A stretch of DNA of 64,000 nt from Mermis nigrescens. Taxonomy: Eukaryota; Nematoda; Enoplea; Mermithida; Mermithidae. This document shows, in pieces, positions 35,520 through 47,649 of this stretch. The stretch is from the NCBI GenBank assembly GCA_036768485.1, contig JAVLUZ010000596.1:1-64000 (forward strand). Reading direction: 5' to 3'. Each line of letters opens with the position of its first letter. Position 1 is the first letter of the stretch. The notes under the pieces are model-generated. The model did not search any database. It worked only from the letters and a program-made list of their open reading frames with translations, and was not told where the DNA came from. Both the position numbers and the translations under genes were made by a program.

Positions 35520-36425
35520 TTGCAATATGACAATTGTATTGCACATTGTTTTCCCACAATTTGAGAGTTTCAGTACATTTAAGCATATAACTTTTGATCA
35601 GCTGGTATTTGTTAATAAACTAAATACAATAAATGATCACAATTCATTCAGCTTGCTCAAAAAATAGTCCATGTTTCATTTTATAAGACGCCTATTGTGT
35701 GACATTTGGTCAAAGCTGGTGAACCTGCTCACCATTGAATAACTCATTTGAGTGAAAAGAGGTTTTTTGAGAAAAAGTGAAGAACCACTGAACAGATTTT
35801 TATGAATTGAAGTGCTTTAGATAGACAATTTTAAATTTAAACTATTTTGACCAAAAAAACTATAGCTAGCTTATGTCTACAGTATGCCAGGCTGGAAAAA
35901 GTGCTCAAACGTTGCTTAGTCACTAAAGTATACAGGTTGAGTTTCATATTTTGAATAAAAGCAAAATAAATAGATATTTTTGTGCCCTTAATTTCACCCT
36001 TTTTTCGTGTTTCTGAATAGTTCGTCCTGCAAATTAAATTTAATTTTTTTCCAATATGGCTGCCCACATAAGGTATGCATCTTACTCGCGCTATTTCTTA
36101 TCTTTTTAAATGTTTAGGCATATTTTAGAAAGCACAAAAAAAGCTCATTCGAATGATATCCTATTTGTCTGATTTACTAAAGAATTCCAGTTTTTCAAAA
36201 TGGCCGCCAGAAAGACTGTCATACTGTAGCTATTAGTGTTTTCAGCATTATTCTGTGAGTTTCTGACATAGTTCAAAAATTTTTTTAGTAAATAGCTAGA
36301 AAAATTAATGTTCTTTCTAATGAGCTATGTCATATGTTCAGAATCCTTCTAGTTCGATCAGGAAAATTCAAAACACTCCAAATTATTCATTGTATTGTGA
36401 AAACAACCTGATTGGTCCGAAGTTC
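35520..36425. other. Unidentified sequence interrupting the capsid gene
   Basis: About 0.9 kb lies between two recognisable parts of the major capsid gene, longer than the coding distance expected there. It has no clear termini or coding potential; ATGGCTGCCCACATAAG near 36055 faintly resembles a MITE end. It may be a badly diverged insertion plus decayed capsid sequence. Confidence 0.4.
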
Positions 36426-37542
36426 AACTGCAAAACCCTTGCACAAACAATGCCTCTACGAATTTTGTATTCCGCCTGATATGTATATGTTAGATTTATC
36501 AAAAAAATTTCACAATTGATATTGTGAAACCTGATGGCTCAGCATGCAGAATTACGACCAGAGCGAATTGAGCACAAGCAGGTGACCTTGTACTGCCTAT
36601 CAACCTTATTTGAAAGACTTTTTTCAAGCAAATCAAAATGTTTCTTAATGGAAAGCTAATTTCTGATAGGCATGAGAACACAAAACATAAAAGCTGAAAT
36701 TAAAATGTTTTCTGTTTTTTTTAGTCGCCACAGATATGCGTATTCATCTTTCTACAGAAACTGAGTTGAAATTTGGAAGATGTTAAAAAAAACTTAGTTA
36801 CAAGCTGCAATGTATCACCCCAACTTTGATGATAGTGAAATGCAACAAAATCCTGGTTTTCAAACTCACATGAGCATATTCAAAGACAGCGCATGGGTGG
36901 AACTAATGGCACAAATTAATGCCAATTTAATGTTTCAAGACAGATTTTTAATAAATCAATGTGAACTATGCTTAGAATTGTACAGAAACAGCAATAGTTT
37001 TTGTTTAATTGATATAGACCAAAATCCACAAACATATTATAAAATTGAAGTCAAACAAATGTGTTTATATATTGAAAAGGTTGAAGTTGCAGACTCAATC
37101 TCCTTAGCTATAGAATCTATGCTACAAAATACTACCTTAAAATATCCAATTCAAAGGACACAAATAACAATTCTACATATAACTGAAGACTGTTGTTTGA
37201 CTCAACTGAATGCACTTTTTTCTTGCAATCTGCCATGGCATACTGTCATTGGACTAGTTAGAGCATATGCAGCAAGGGGTTCATACAAAGCATCACTATT
37301 TCAATTTCTAGATTTTGGAATTTCCGAAATTAAAATTACAAGTGGCACAACTACAGTACCCTCAATGCCCAATAAATTAAATTTTGATGAAAATCAGCTG
37401 ATTCAATCATTTGTACAAGTGTTTGATGGTTTAGGAATTTTGCAAGATGATAAAGGAAATATGATTAGTTTAAAGCAATATAGAAATTGGTTTTACTTTT
37501 TTGTTTTGGAATTAAGTGTCGATGGTGCTGACAACCATACGT

Positions 37543-38728
37543 GGGCAGCAAGAAAATTCTGGGGGGCTGCAAGATTTTTTGATGGTCAAAAATGCCCTAA
37601 AAATGGTGGTATGGCGATGAAAACACAATTTTTTGACGTTTCTCATCAAACACAATCTATTGGCATCAAAAAATTGCGGAAAAAAGGAAAAAAATTTTCA
37701 AAAATTGAATTCTGGGGTTTGGTTTTTTGATTTCTGCAGGGGTTATTTTAGTTTCTGAGGGGTGCATCTAGTGTTGTAAAAGATATCTTTATCTTTATCT
37801 TTTTAGCAAGATAAAGATAAAGATAAAGATATCTTTATCTTTATCTTGACGATTTTTAATCTTTATCTTTATCTTTTTCTTCATCTTTTGGAAAAATCAC
37901 AGGCTATCTTTATCTTTATCTTTATCTTTTTGATAGGAATTTATCTTGCAAAAAAGATAAAGTAGGTATGTACATAAGTTAGCTTGTAATCCAAAACGCA
38001 GGTTTGACGTGAAATACATTTAGACGCATTCAAGTTTTATTGTAATACAAGAAGAGAAAAGAAAACGATTTTTAAACCCTAGGTCGTGTGGCCCAAATTA
38101 ATGCCTGTATATCAACCTAAGTAAGCGGGAGTGATACCGATCTGAGCGAGAGTACTACTACTACTACTAGCACCCACGCTAATCTAAGTCCAAGCCTAGG
38201 AAACATAGAGAAGTTTGAAAAAATCAATAACTGTTGCGACCATACTTTGTGCAGGCGCACAGAGCAGTGTTTTGATGCTTGTGAAAAGAAAGAAGTGACT
38301 TGCTGTCTGCCAGTAGTAGTAGTAGCATTACTAGTAGTAGTACGTGGGTCAGTCAGATACTGCGGGTAAACCCTCAAACCTACATTTGAGCGTGCCTAAT
38401 GCCCATCACCTCTTTGATCTCAGGTGTAAAAATTAGGGTATCAGTTGGCTGCTTTACATCACTCACTCTCGTTTATTGCACTTCACAAAGATCATTCTCC
38501 TGGGTCCAGGCGACCATATTTACATATGTATACTTTATCTTTATCTTTTTTGTTTCTTTATCTTGCAAATTATCTTTATCTTTATCTTTCTTAATTTTTT
38601 ATCTTTATCTTTATCTTCTAGATTTCAAAATTTCAACTTTATCTTTATCTTTTATCTTGCGAAAAATCCTTATCTTTTACAACACTAGGCACCACCCAAA
38701 CCCCCTCCCCCACACGCCCAACTTTGGA
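37543..38728 (+). mobile_element. hAT-type MITE (variant A) split by a nested repeat
   Basis: Left part 37543-37767 (CATACGTGGGCAGCAAG ...) and right part 38689-38728 (CCCACACGCCCAAC) are one MITE, interrupted by the element 37768-38688. It lies inside the major capsid gene. The flanking 8-mers do not match convincingly. Confidence 0.7.
37768..38688. mobile_element. Inverted-repeat element with ATCTTT-rich arms
   Basis: Termini CTAGTGTTGTAAAAGATA are perfect 18-bp inverted repeats. Subterminal arms are long arrays of TTTATC units (37785-37960, 38525-38670), and a second, inner pair of arms is made of ACT/AGT trinucleotides (38145-38170 versus 38310-38345). The element could form nested stems. 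No coding potential. The terminal type suggests a hAT-like non-autonomous element, but no 8-bp duplication is evident. Confidence 0.65.
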
Positions 38729-41049
38729 GGGTACCATGAGTTTAGAAATTGTTTTTCATAAAGCTTTACTCACAGGAGGGGTTGAAAGCATCATATGCAG
38801 CGAGTTCGACAGTCTTATCATGCTGGATCACTCCTGACAGGTATTCTAAGACTATACAGTGTAAACATTTGTGCATGCACGGAAATGTGTTTTTATTGTG
38901 ATAGTTGATTTTAGAATAAAATTTCTGCTTTTTTAAATTGTGTGTAGAAACAAAGTACATACATTTATAAAATTATAAAAATGTATTGATTAAATAAACA
39001 AATTCAAGTGCTGTATTGCACTAAATAATTTTATTTACCAAGTCACATGATTAGTTAAAAGCAGTAATAAGCAAATTTTACTTGAATATTCTATTTAGCA
39101 TGAAAATTTAGATTCAGATGGGCAGAAAGTATAAATTTCTCTGTCATAATGAGTTCCAATACACACTCTGGCCCATATGCATAAAGGCCAATTAGCGCTA
39201 ATTGGAGATTAATCTACAACTTTAATCTCTGGTTAAATTTATCAGTATGCACAGAGGCCGATTAGTGGTAATTGGCAATTTGGTTCATTAGAGATTCGAA
39301 TCCTACCTTTCACCAGGTTTAAACACCAATTAGTGATAGTTTCCTTCGTTTTGTGAGCCAGTTGATTTCTGTTTTCTTTGATTATGGACGTTCTTAACTT
39401 TCTTGACAAATTGGACAAAAACGATGATGAAAATTTGGAAAACGTGATTCCAAGGAGGGTATTTTTGGAACAATTGAATCCGCTGGAAAGTTACGCTGAT
39501 GATAAATTTTGGTCAAGATACAAATCAAACAAAAATAGCACTAGAGAATTAACTAATTGACTTGAAAATGACTTAAAACTAAAAATCAAAGTCATGCTGT
39601 GCTGCCAGCTTTAAGGTCAGTTCACACAGCGGCTACTAGCGGCCACCAGCCACTGGCCACCTGGTGGCCAGTGGCTGGTGGTTGCTAGCGCAAAATGACA
39701 CAGCAACCAGCCGCCACCAACCACCGGCAACCTGGTGGCTGGTGGACAGTGGCTGCATGCAGCCACCTCGTTCACACAAGATGGAAGCTGGTGGCGGCAA
39801 CTTACCTAGGCAACCTGTTCAAAATGTCTACTTTATTTTGAATCAATATGGCTCAAGTAAAAGCTGCTTTGTTGTTGTATGGGTATTACAAATTATTTGA
39901 AAATGATTAAAAAAATGGCAGATTTGTGTTAAAAATTACATTGCTAAGCGTCAAGAAAACGGATTTTTTAATCAACTGATTGCTGAATTGAAATTAGAAG
40001 ACCCTGATCTATACCGCCATTCCGCATATGAATGTTGACAAATTCGATTTTTTGATACAGCTTACTTTGTCTCAAGTGCAACGGAATGATACTAACAAGG
40101 AAAGCTATCCCTGCAGTGGGAAAATTAGCCGTTACCCTTCGGTTTTTAGCCACAGGTAATCATTTATTGTCATAGTCCATAAAGATGTGATTCATACATA
40201 AACACGTTTAGCTGAAACTTCACAAATTAATTCGGGAAAAATGCCCAGAAGAATGGAAGTAAGATGCTGTAGAAGTTGTTGGAGGCACCAGGTTTTGATA
40301 GCTCATTTGTGACGTGGGAAATGATTGAGTAGAACTTGAGGCCATTTGATAACAAATCATTATATGTTGCATTTCAATCATTGCCATGTCAGCCTGAGGA
40401 CCCAACTGATGAAGCGTCTCTGCTACAAATTTGCCATACTTATCAAAACGGATGCCCGCTTGTGTCTGAGGTTTCAGTGCCTTTCCAACCAAACTGAAAA
40501 AATGACTGCTTGATTTTCTGTTTTTTTGTGAGAAATTTTCAGTTTAAGTGTAAAAAAGAATAATTACATAAATCTGCTGAATTTTTTGTTTTGATTCAAA
40601 AATTATTGCATTATCTAATTTCATAGCAGTTTTAGACATAACCAAAGAGAACAGTCTTGTTTGGGGTCACAGCGTTTCATGACAAAACTTATTTTAGCAG
40701 TCCCAGAATTTTGGAAAAATATTTCTTACAATATATATTTTGATAGTCCTGTGCAGTGTTCTTAGCAATCAGCATAAATGACCGTGAGGGTTTGGGATAT
40801 CTCACCTCTCAAAATTTGCAACTTTCCTGTGAATTTCCAAAAAAATCAAAGGAAAGTAGCTCTTTAGAAGGTTTCTGCATTTCTGTGCTTCAAATAGAGC
40901 AGAAACTGTGTAATAATGTAATTTTAATGCTGTTATAGCGCTTATGCCAGTTTTTCTTGTCATTTTGGCCACAAAAAGCTTATTTTTTGACCCTCAGACC
41001 ATCTAACTCCTTTACATTGGTCATGCTGTGCAACTATGGTCTTCAAAAC

Positions 41050-41308
41050 CATAGGCGGGCGGCTCCAAAGTTCTGGGGGGGTGCAAAATTTTTTATATTC
41101 AAATTTGTGACTTTAAAAATGGTTCTATGGCAAACAACATTGTTCTCAAATGTTTTTTGTCAAGTTCTATCAATTACCATAAAAAACCCAAGAAAATCAA
41201 AAAAATTAGATTTCTTGTGGTATTGTTGGGTATTTGCATTTTCTTGTTGGGTATTTTGCCTTCTGTGGGGTGCATACCTGCAAAACCCCTTCTCCAGGCC
41301 CAGGTATG
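41050..41308 (+). mobile_element. hAT-type MITE, variant B
   Basis: CATAGGCGGGCGGCTCC ... CCAGGCCCAGGTATG, 259 bp; duplication TTCAAAAC versus GTCATAAC, 6 of 8. Confidence 0.7.
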
Positions 41309-41594
41309 GTCATAACTTTTGCATAATACGGCAGTACATTCTTGGGATGTGCCGGTTTACCGGAACCAGAACTGGCTGGAACCAACCATTTTTTTGGAAT
41401 CGGAATTGAGAACCAATTTTTTGATATTCTAAGAATTGGAACCAGAACCAGAACCAATTTTTTGATTTTCTAAGAACCGGAACCAATCTTTTTTGGAGTC
41501 GGTTATCAGTTTTTAAAATTATAGTTGAAAATTGAACTCCATAAAATTTAGTGAAGACATGAAGCAGCAATTCAACCTATTATTACCCAAAAGT

Positions 41595-42941
41595 TTACAG
41601 ACAAAAACTTAGTATTGTTCTGGGTAAATTGTATTTTAAAAATAACAGTTGTTCTGCTTTTTCGCCATGTAGCCTGTTTCTGAGAGGGTCATAAATGATT
41701 CCATTCCATTGTAACTGAACAGCTGCTCCAATGGAACGCTTGTAGCTGGCGCTGCAAGCAGGGGCAAATCTAAGGGGGCGGGGGCCGCCCCCATTAGCCA
41801 AAAATATTTGGCAAGATAAAGAATGGATATACAATTTGCAATTATTTTTTGGCCCTCAGTGACCATAATTTCTTGAATTTTTTGGCGCTACGCGCCAGAT
41901 GATACTTATTAATGACATTTATTTACTTTCTTTGCAACCTGTAAGCCATTTTCTGTTCATGTAGATTTCAAAACAATTTTAGCTGCAGAAACAGCTATTT
42001 TTGCATAGTTTTATTCTATTTTCAATTGAAAATTTTGATGTTTTGCATCAAATGCTATAAATACAATAAATCAAGCTGTAAATTATGCTTTTTGACATCT
42101 ATCCATCTTAATCTCACTAAAAGTTCCGGCGCTTCATGCCACAGTTTTTTTGTACTAGGCAAATATTTTTCCCTATGTGCAAAGACTTTTTGGGACCGTC
42201 TTTGCACATGTACAAAGATTTTTGGAGGGACAAAAATTACTAAAAAGGTCTAAAATTCGCAGAAATTTATGGCGCTTTGCGTCAAAATGACTGATTGTGT
42301 GCTCTATTTAACTTTTTAATGGCAGAAACTGTATTTTGAAAGAAAATGTCAAATTTTTAGGCGCTTTGCGCTGTTTTAAGATAATTCTTAGTGATTTTTG
42401 CCCTTAGAGACCCATAAATTAGCTGAAATACACTACCAAAAGTCGAACAACTCTGTTTTTACCACACTAAAATTGCTACTGTATCATATTATAGTACCCA
42501 AAAATTTGTGTGTACACAATGTACAAGGACTTTTGGGGATCATGTTTGCACATGTCAAACGGACCTTGTGCAAAAAAACTGCTGCGCGCCAGAATTCTGA
42601 TAAAGTTAAAGAATTTTAGTGATTTTTAGCACAAAATTGTCAAAAATTTTAAAATTTTAAGAGAAAATATTGCATCAAAAGTGATTGAATTTAAAAGTAT
42701 ACATTGTAAAACGCCAAAAAACGCTGTTTCACGCGTTAAGGGCAAATTTTTGGACCTATTTTTGACTGTTTTTGGAAAAGTTGGGATACTGCCTCCTTAA
42801 GAAAATCCTAGATCCGCCACTGGCTGCAAGATACTGCTTACCTATAACTACAAGAATCAGCAAATTCTTCAACTTCTCTTTCCACCATTGCAGCAGATCT
42901 TTGTCATGAATTAAGCATTTCGATTTTGTATAAGCCTCCAA
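41595..42941 (-). pseudogene. hAT-a transposase C-terminus, split by hAT-b
   Basis: Reads leftward. 42941-42823 gives KDLLQWWKEKLK, the DPLQWW block before the dimerisation domain. After the hAT-b insertion, 41758-41595 gives PATSVPLEQLFS, then, one frame change on, PLRNRLHGEKAEQLLFLKYNL, matching PATSVPSERxFS ... RNRL-PEKAEQLLFLKxNL. Only the C-terminal hAT_C region is present. Confidence 0.65.
41759..42822. mobile_element. hAT-b: 1.06-kb non-autonomous hAT with exact 8-bp duplication
   Basis: Starts CAGGGGCAAATCTAAGG and ends CCTAGATCCGCCACTG, imperfect TIRs of the CAGTGGCGGATCTAGG type. Exact duplication GCTGCAAG at 41751-41758 and 42823-42830. Contains the palindrome-like TTTGCACATGTACAAAGA segment seen in fragments elsewhere in the window. 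No transposase recognised. Confidence 0.9.
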
Positions 42942-43589
42942 TTAAGAAATACATAGATAATATTCAGTGATTTATAAGTAAATTGCCAACTAGACATAAA
43001 ACTTATTTGAATGTGCAGTTGCCAGATTGAAATGACTTCCTGAATAATTTATCTTTCGATTACATCATCACATGTTTTGGTAAAGTCAAGCTATCAAGAG
43101 CATACATACTTTAACACAGGAACCAAGAACCGGAACCAACGATTCTCTAGTTGAAGAACTGGAACTGGAACTGACGGTTCCAACTTACGCAAGAACCGGA
43201 ACCAAAACTGGAACCAAAATTCTTGTTTTCCAAGAACCGGAACCGGAACCAATTTTTTTGAAAAACCTGAAACCGGAACATCCCTAGTACATTCATAGAT
43301 ATGACATAAGTAGTAGATCAGTAAAGGTTAATTAGTTAATCACAAACAGAAATCACTGAAGGAGTTCTACATAAGATCCACATTCTCTGGATTGGCCTCA
43401 GAATATATTAGAAATGCTAAATAGTGTCATTCAAATGATACTCTAGAACAGCACCAGCTTTTAATTAATTTTAAGCACTCTTGCATGAATTTCTAAATTT
43501 TCATTCATTTTTAGTCATCATTTGCCAAGAGTAATGCTAAGTACCTAAAAAGTTTTTACTTTTCTACATTAGCTGACAAAAGTTAATGC

Positions 43590-43880
43590 TTTTGAATAAG
43601 CTTGGTGCTAACCGCCTGAGCTCCTACTTCTGGTGTATTAGTAGAGGAACGTTGGCTATCGGATTCATTAACTAAACTGTCTTCCAGGTTATCTGATGAT
43701 TTGGATGGCTCAATCGCATCAGCTAGAAACATTAAATTGTTGTAAAATTGCCATTTGGAAACGTAAACGTCATCAGTCCCGTCCCCACCGCGCGCACATT
43801 TTGATTTCTTATTTTCCTTTTGGAAAACCGTACAAAGAGCTTTGAATCTATCTCTGATTTAAGCAGCTGAAAAAAGTAGA
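43590..43880 (-). pseudogene. MADF/Myb-like accessory protein of Harbinger-2
   Basis: Minus-strand frame with IRDRFKALCTVFQKENKKSK, GGDGTDDVYVSKWQFYNNLMFL, followed by an acidic Ser-rich tail. This fits the second half of a MADF domain (basic helix, then VYxSKWxYYxxLxFL) found in the DNA-binding accessory protein of PIF elements. The first MADF half is missing or in an unrecognised exon. Opposite in direction to the transposase. Confidence 0.5.
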
Positions 43881-44393
43881 TAATTTGAAATTCTAAAATT
43901 ATTAATCATAGTAAGAGAAGGCCGGGTTAATACATTCTAGGCTCTCAATAATTCAGTAGACATTAATGATTGTAATAACAAGCATAGCTCGAAAATTCTA
44001 AAAACAGTGTTTTTGACATGTACCCAACATTTTTTTAGCCCAAAATAGGCACTTTTTCAAAAGTTTTGGGTCTGACCCCTAGAATTTCTATGTTGTACAT
44101 TGATGCTGCTCAAGGTGAGCAGCACCAAAATTTTAGGGGTCCACTGGGGCCTGAATCGCCAAAAACATCACTTAAAAGCACTGGAAGTTAAATTCTGAGA
44201 GTCCACCAGATTCTTGGGGGTTACAGCCAGACCACACATGCAAATCATTTTTGGCCCATAATTCCCAAATTTTCAGCGTTACACGCCCAATATACTTTTG
44301 AATATAATTTATTCAAATTTCTCGATTTTTTATTTTTTTGAAGTTCTAGGAAAAATACTTTTTGGAAATTTCTTGGGTCTGACCATAGGTGGG

Positions 44394-44631
44394 TGGCTCC
44401 AAGCTTCTGGGGGATGTGTGTACAATTTTTTAAAAGTCAAATTTTTGGCGTTTAAAATGATGCTGTGGCAAGAACATTTCTTGTTGAGCTCTATCGATTG
44501 GCATAAAAAAACCCAAAAACAGTAAAAAAACTTAAAAAATGAAATTCTGGGGGGTATTGATGTGTATTTGCATTTTTTAATGGGTATTCTGCCTTCTGGG
44601 GGTGCATACCTCACTCCTGCACCCAGGTGTG
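44394..44631 (+). mobile_element. hAT-type MITE, variant B
   Basis: CATAGGTGGGTGGCTCC ... CACCCAGGTGTG; duplication GGTCTGAC versus GGCCTGAC, 7 of 8. A further eroded piece with GGTGAGCAGCACCAAAATTTT lies at 44112-44240. Confidence 0.75.
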
Positions 44632-45448
44632 GGCCTGACCCCAGAATTCCCATGCTGTGCATTTGATGCTTTTTAGCATTATCTTGTTGATGCTTTCATT
44701 TATTTAATTATTCATTCTTTTGATCAGGTGAATCTTTTGAATCACTTCATTTATAATTTTGCATTGGGTTGTCGACATTGTCAGAAGCAATCCCTGAAGT
44801 TTGTATGGCAATTCACGATGTTTTGAAAGATTCTTATATGAAGTGTCCACAGAATCCCAACAATTGGTTGAAAATTGCGATACAATTTGAGAAATTATGG
44901 CAACTTCCCAATCTATGTGGTGCTGTTGATGGCAAACACGTAAAAATATTGCCACTTGTTGGTGCTGGATCACATTACTTCAACTACAAGGGGTTTCATA
45001 GCTTAGTTTTGATGGCAGTAGTCGATGCGGATTTGCGTTTCACTTATGTGGATGTTGGAACAAACGGAAGGGTCAGTGATGGAGGAGTTTGGGCGGACTG
45101 TACTTTAAAGAAACAACTAAAAACTGGTACAATGGGGCTACCAAACCCTTCTCCTATCATTGGAAATGGATTGCCAATGCCCTATGTTTTTGTAGGTATT
45201 GAAGCATTTGCGCTTAAAACTTATATGATGCATCCTTACCCAGGCCAAGAGCTGAATGAGAGCACGGCAAACTTCCAAAAATGCATTTGGAATTTTGTGC
45301 GCTAGATTCAGAATTTTTTTACATGCCCATTATGTTAAAACCTGAAAAGGTAATTGCATTTGTAAAAGCAGTGACTGTTCTGCATAATTTCCTTTGTGAT
45401 GGGAAAGACACCCGCTTAGCTTATACACCTGATTCTGCACTTGAATGA

Positions 45449-46720
45449 GAAGATGTTGTATCTGGGACTATAGTTCAAGGATCATGGCATACAGAAACTC
45501 AAAACATGAGTGGATTAGTGCTCTTCACACATCGTTTTATGATAAAAATCTTTTGTTTTGTTTTACTCATAGTTTCTGTACTCGGCAAACACTTTTGGCT
45601 AGGGTAGATAGATTTTTCAAGACTGCTTTTGTACATGTACAAAGATATTTTACATCAAAAAAATTTTCCTGTCGTTTTTCTGTAGAAACAGCAATATGTT
45701 TTGTTAGTGCAAAGTTCATACCTCAAATCAAAACTTTGAAAATTTTTCATTGCTTTGCTCCAGAATGAATTGAACTTCTACTTCACTAATTTTTTTATTG
45801 TGCACACAAGTCTGCTACTTTCTGCTACTCTTAGTTTTTTGTATGGTTCTCGATTGTTCCGGTTAGGGATACATAGAAGCTTAAGTTTACTTTTTCAATA
45901 AGTGCTGTAATCAATGAAATTTTTTGTACGATTCACTCACAAAAATAATTTTACTTTGATATGGTACTTTTTTCCATAAGATTATTTTGTAGAAAACTAT
46001 TGCAAAAGTTTTACTATCATGTTCCAAAGATGGTAATTACGTATTGTTTAATATCTGTTGATTTCCTACTGTTAGAGCTTCCATTCAGAAACTTTATATT
46101 CTGATTTTTGACACAGATAAGCTCTCAATGTTATGCAGTACAAAGTGAATTCAATAAATGCAGTAAAAATCCATATGTACCCTATTACAGGCAAAAAATG
46201 CATTTTTGCATTATGCAAAATGTACAGACTTTTTGAGACTATCTTTGTGCATATGCAAAACAGACTGAGTACCAAACCCCAACAGTGATTTCACTAAAAC
46301 TTTCTTTTAACGTCTGCTTATATACTTGAATTCATTGGCATTTAGTCATCTTGCTCAACCTGTTCCTCTTAGAAAATAGAAGAATTGGGAACAGCATCAC
46401 TGTTGAATGAGCAAGGAATCCTTTCAAATTGCATTGGAAAAAATAATTTGTAAACTTTCCAATAAATGGAAGGGGGTTTGTCTAGTGGAGAGCCGCCACC
46501 AGTGGCTGAAAGAGCTTGCTTGTAGGTAGCAATAGCTTTTTTGGCAGCATAAATGGAATTATTTACTACCGTGAGCAGTATGTATTAGCGCTGAGGTAAA
46601 GACACTTGATTGGGACTATCAAAAATTTTGGGTCATTAGCCCAAAGTGCTGGTGAAAATTTTATGGAATGCAGATTTCAGGGCAAAATGAGTAAATGTTT
46701 GGCAGTTTTTTTCTGAAATA
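45449..46720. other. No gene; hAT-b-like fragments
   Basis: 45590-45790 and 46190-46260 contain TTTGTACATGTACAAAG-like and GCTTTGCTCCAGAATGA words of the hAT-b family. A TAGTGGAGAGCCGCCACCAGTGG segment at 46480-46505 may be a diverged hAT end. No coding sequence identified. Confidence 0.4.
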
Positions 46721-47647
46721 CAGGGTGGTCCAAAAATACGGTGCTCATGTTTTGAGCTGTAACTTTTTCCCTGCTGAAAGCATAAGCACATAATTTAAAC
46801 CAAAGGATGCATAAAACATCTAGGAGTAAGGATCTATAAGATCTATCAAATTGGTAGAGTAGTTTTTAAGTTATGATGTTTTTACTCAACCCTGTAAATT
46901 TGTGAGTTTGTAAAAAACTTATATTTTTGTATCTATTGAAAAATGTGTTTCTCAAATTAAAACATCAGAAGTTATGTTTAAAAATTTTCACCCAAAATTC
47001 GATTTCAGCACAATATTTGCATAAGAATGCGGAACCTTTTAGTAGCATTTAATTCAATTTTAATTATTTTTGACCAACCACTTTTACAGGGTGTCTTACA
47101 AAACAATAGCTGAATTTTTGATTTCCTTCCAAATGCAGTTCGAAATATGCAATTTGAGTAAAAATGTTGAAAAAACATCTGCAAGCATGAATGTGTAAGA
47201 TTTAGTGATTTTGCTGCTGCAAATTTTACAGTTTTTTGTTTCTCTTAGATTGGCATGTTGTTTAAAAATTAACCTTGAAACTAACATTCAATCCTGTAAG
47301 CCAATTCATACTTCCCCGATTGATTTTAAACTTTGGCATAATTTTACACATCTATTTCAGTTATTGTGCTAAAGTATTATAAGCCAGAATAAATTGAAAC
47401 TCAAGATTTGAACCCACCAAAGCAGAATTTAATGCACTTTTGAAAATATTAAATGCCTGAAAAAATACAAAAAAGTGAGATTTAGAAATCATCACAACTA
47501 CGGAGCTACTCAAGCAGTGGCAATAAACGTTACATATCCGTACTTCCAGGTATTTTCTACACCTTTTAGTCTAAATTTTGTGTGTCTACTTTCATTAGAA
47601 AAAGAGTTATGTCACAAAATGGAATACCATTTTTTTGGACCACCAGA
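46721..47647. mobile_element. Mariner-like non-autonomous element flanked by TA
   Basis: Left end CAGGGTGGTCCAAAAATACG and inverted right end TCTGGTGGTCCAAAAAAATG are about 28-bp imperfect TIRs, with TA at 46719-46720 and 47648-47649 as expected for Tc1/mariner. No transposase frame survives. An internal CAGGGTGTCTTACAAAAC at 47088-47105 looks like a second end, suggesting an older partner copy. Confidence 0.6.
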
Positions 47648-47649
47648 TA

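Larger units (their letters stand above)
35441..38837 (+). pseudogene. Polinton major capsid protein (double jelly-roll), interrupted
   Basis: ATG at 35441 begins with the family signature SELDLFTVPTTQ. The frame stops at about 35519 and the gene resumes near 36430 (IVKPDGS, MFLNGKLIS), continues with breaks to 36810, and is then open to 37540: NPGFQTHMSIFKDSAWVELM, LYIEKVEVADSISLAIE, LKYPIQRTQITILHI, PWHTVIGLVRAYAARGSYK, VPSMPNKLNFDENQ. This is the conserved second half of the F54H12.2-like capsid family. A MITE with a nested repeat (37543-38728) interrupts it. The C-terminus (SLEIVFHKALLTGGVE, SEFDSLIMLD) follows and ends at TGA 38835-38837. Non-functional through two interruptions and several frame changes. 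Confidence 0.75.
41342..43286. mobile_element. hAT-a: 1.9-kb hAT with GGAACC arrays and exact 8-bp duplication
   Basis: Ends TTGGGATGTGCCGGTT and (inverted) TAGGGATGTTCCGGTT. The octamer GTACATTC is identical on both sides (41334-41341, 43287-43294). Subterminal regions at both ends are degenerate arrays of GGAACCAGAACC/GGTTCC words (41350-41510, 43120-43275), which may be transposase-binding sites. It encodes a remnant hAT transposase C-terminus (-) and is itself interrupted by hAT-b. Confidence 0.85.
39848..45448 (+). pseudogene. Harbinger-2 transposase (HARBI1-like), exon 1 plus DDE core
   Basis: Exon 1 from ATG 39848 to about 40154: ALLLYGYYKLF, then in shifting frames NQLIAELKLEDPDLYRH, NVDKFDFLIQLT and the block ending RFLATG/GT, typical of HARBI1 nucleases. 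The core resumes at about 44740: PEVCMAIHDVLKDSYMKCP, FEKLWQLPNLCGAVDGKHV (first Asp), YFNYKGFHSLVLMAVVDADL (second Asp), GRVSDGGVW, LPYVFVG-type block and MMHPYPGQELNE. Then, after two frame changes near 45283 and 45340, a NAFGIL ... RFRIF block and VLHNFLCDG before TGA 45446-45448. 44760-45300 is still open for 178 codons. Dead by frameshifts and by intronic insertions. Confidence 0.8.

Noticed and set aside
36810..37730. A 306-codon frame taken whole
   Set aside because: Only the part up to 37540 is capsid. The remainder reads through a MITE by chance.
38110..38380. Frames with runs of Ser/Thr/Val around the ACT and AGT repeats
   Set aside because: They are translations of trinucleotide repeats inside a non-coding inverted-repeat element.
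37780..38680. TTTATC arrays as telomere-like or plain microsatellite DNA
   Set aside because: The unit is not a known telomere repeat, and the two arrays are mirror images inside defined 18-bp termini, so they are arms of one element.
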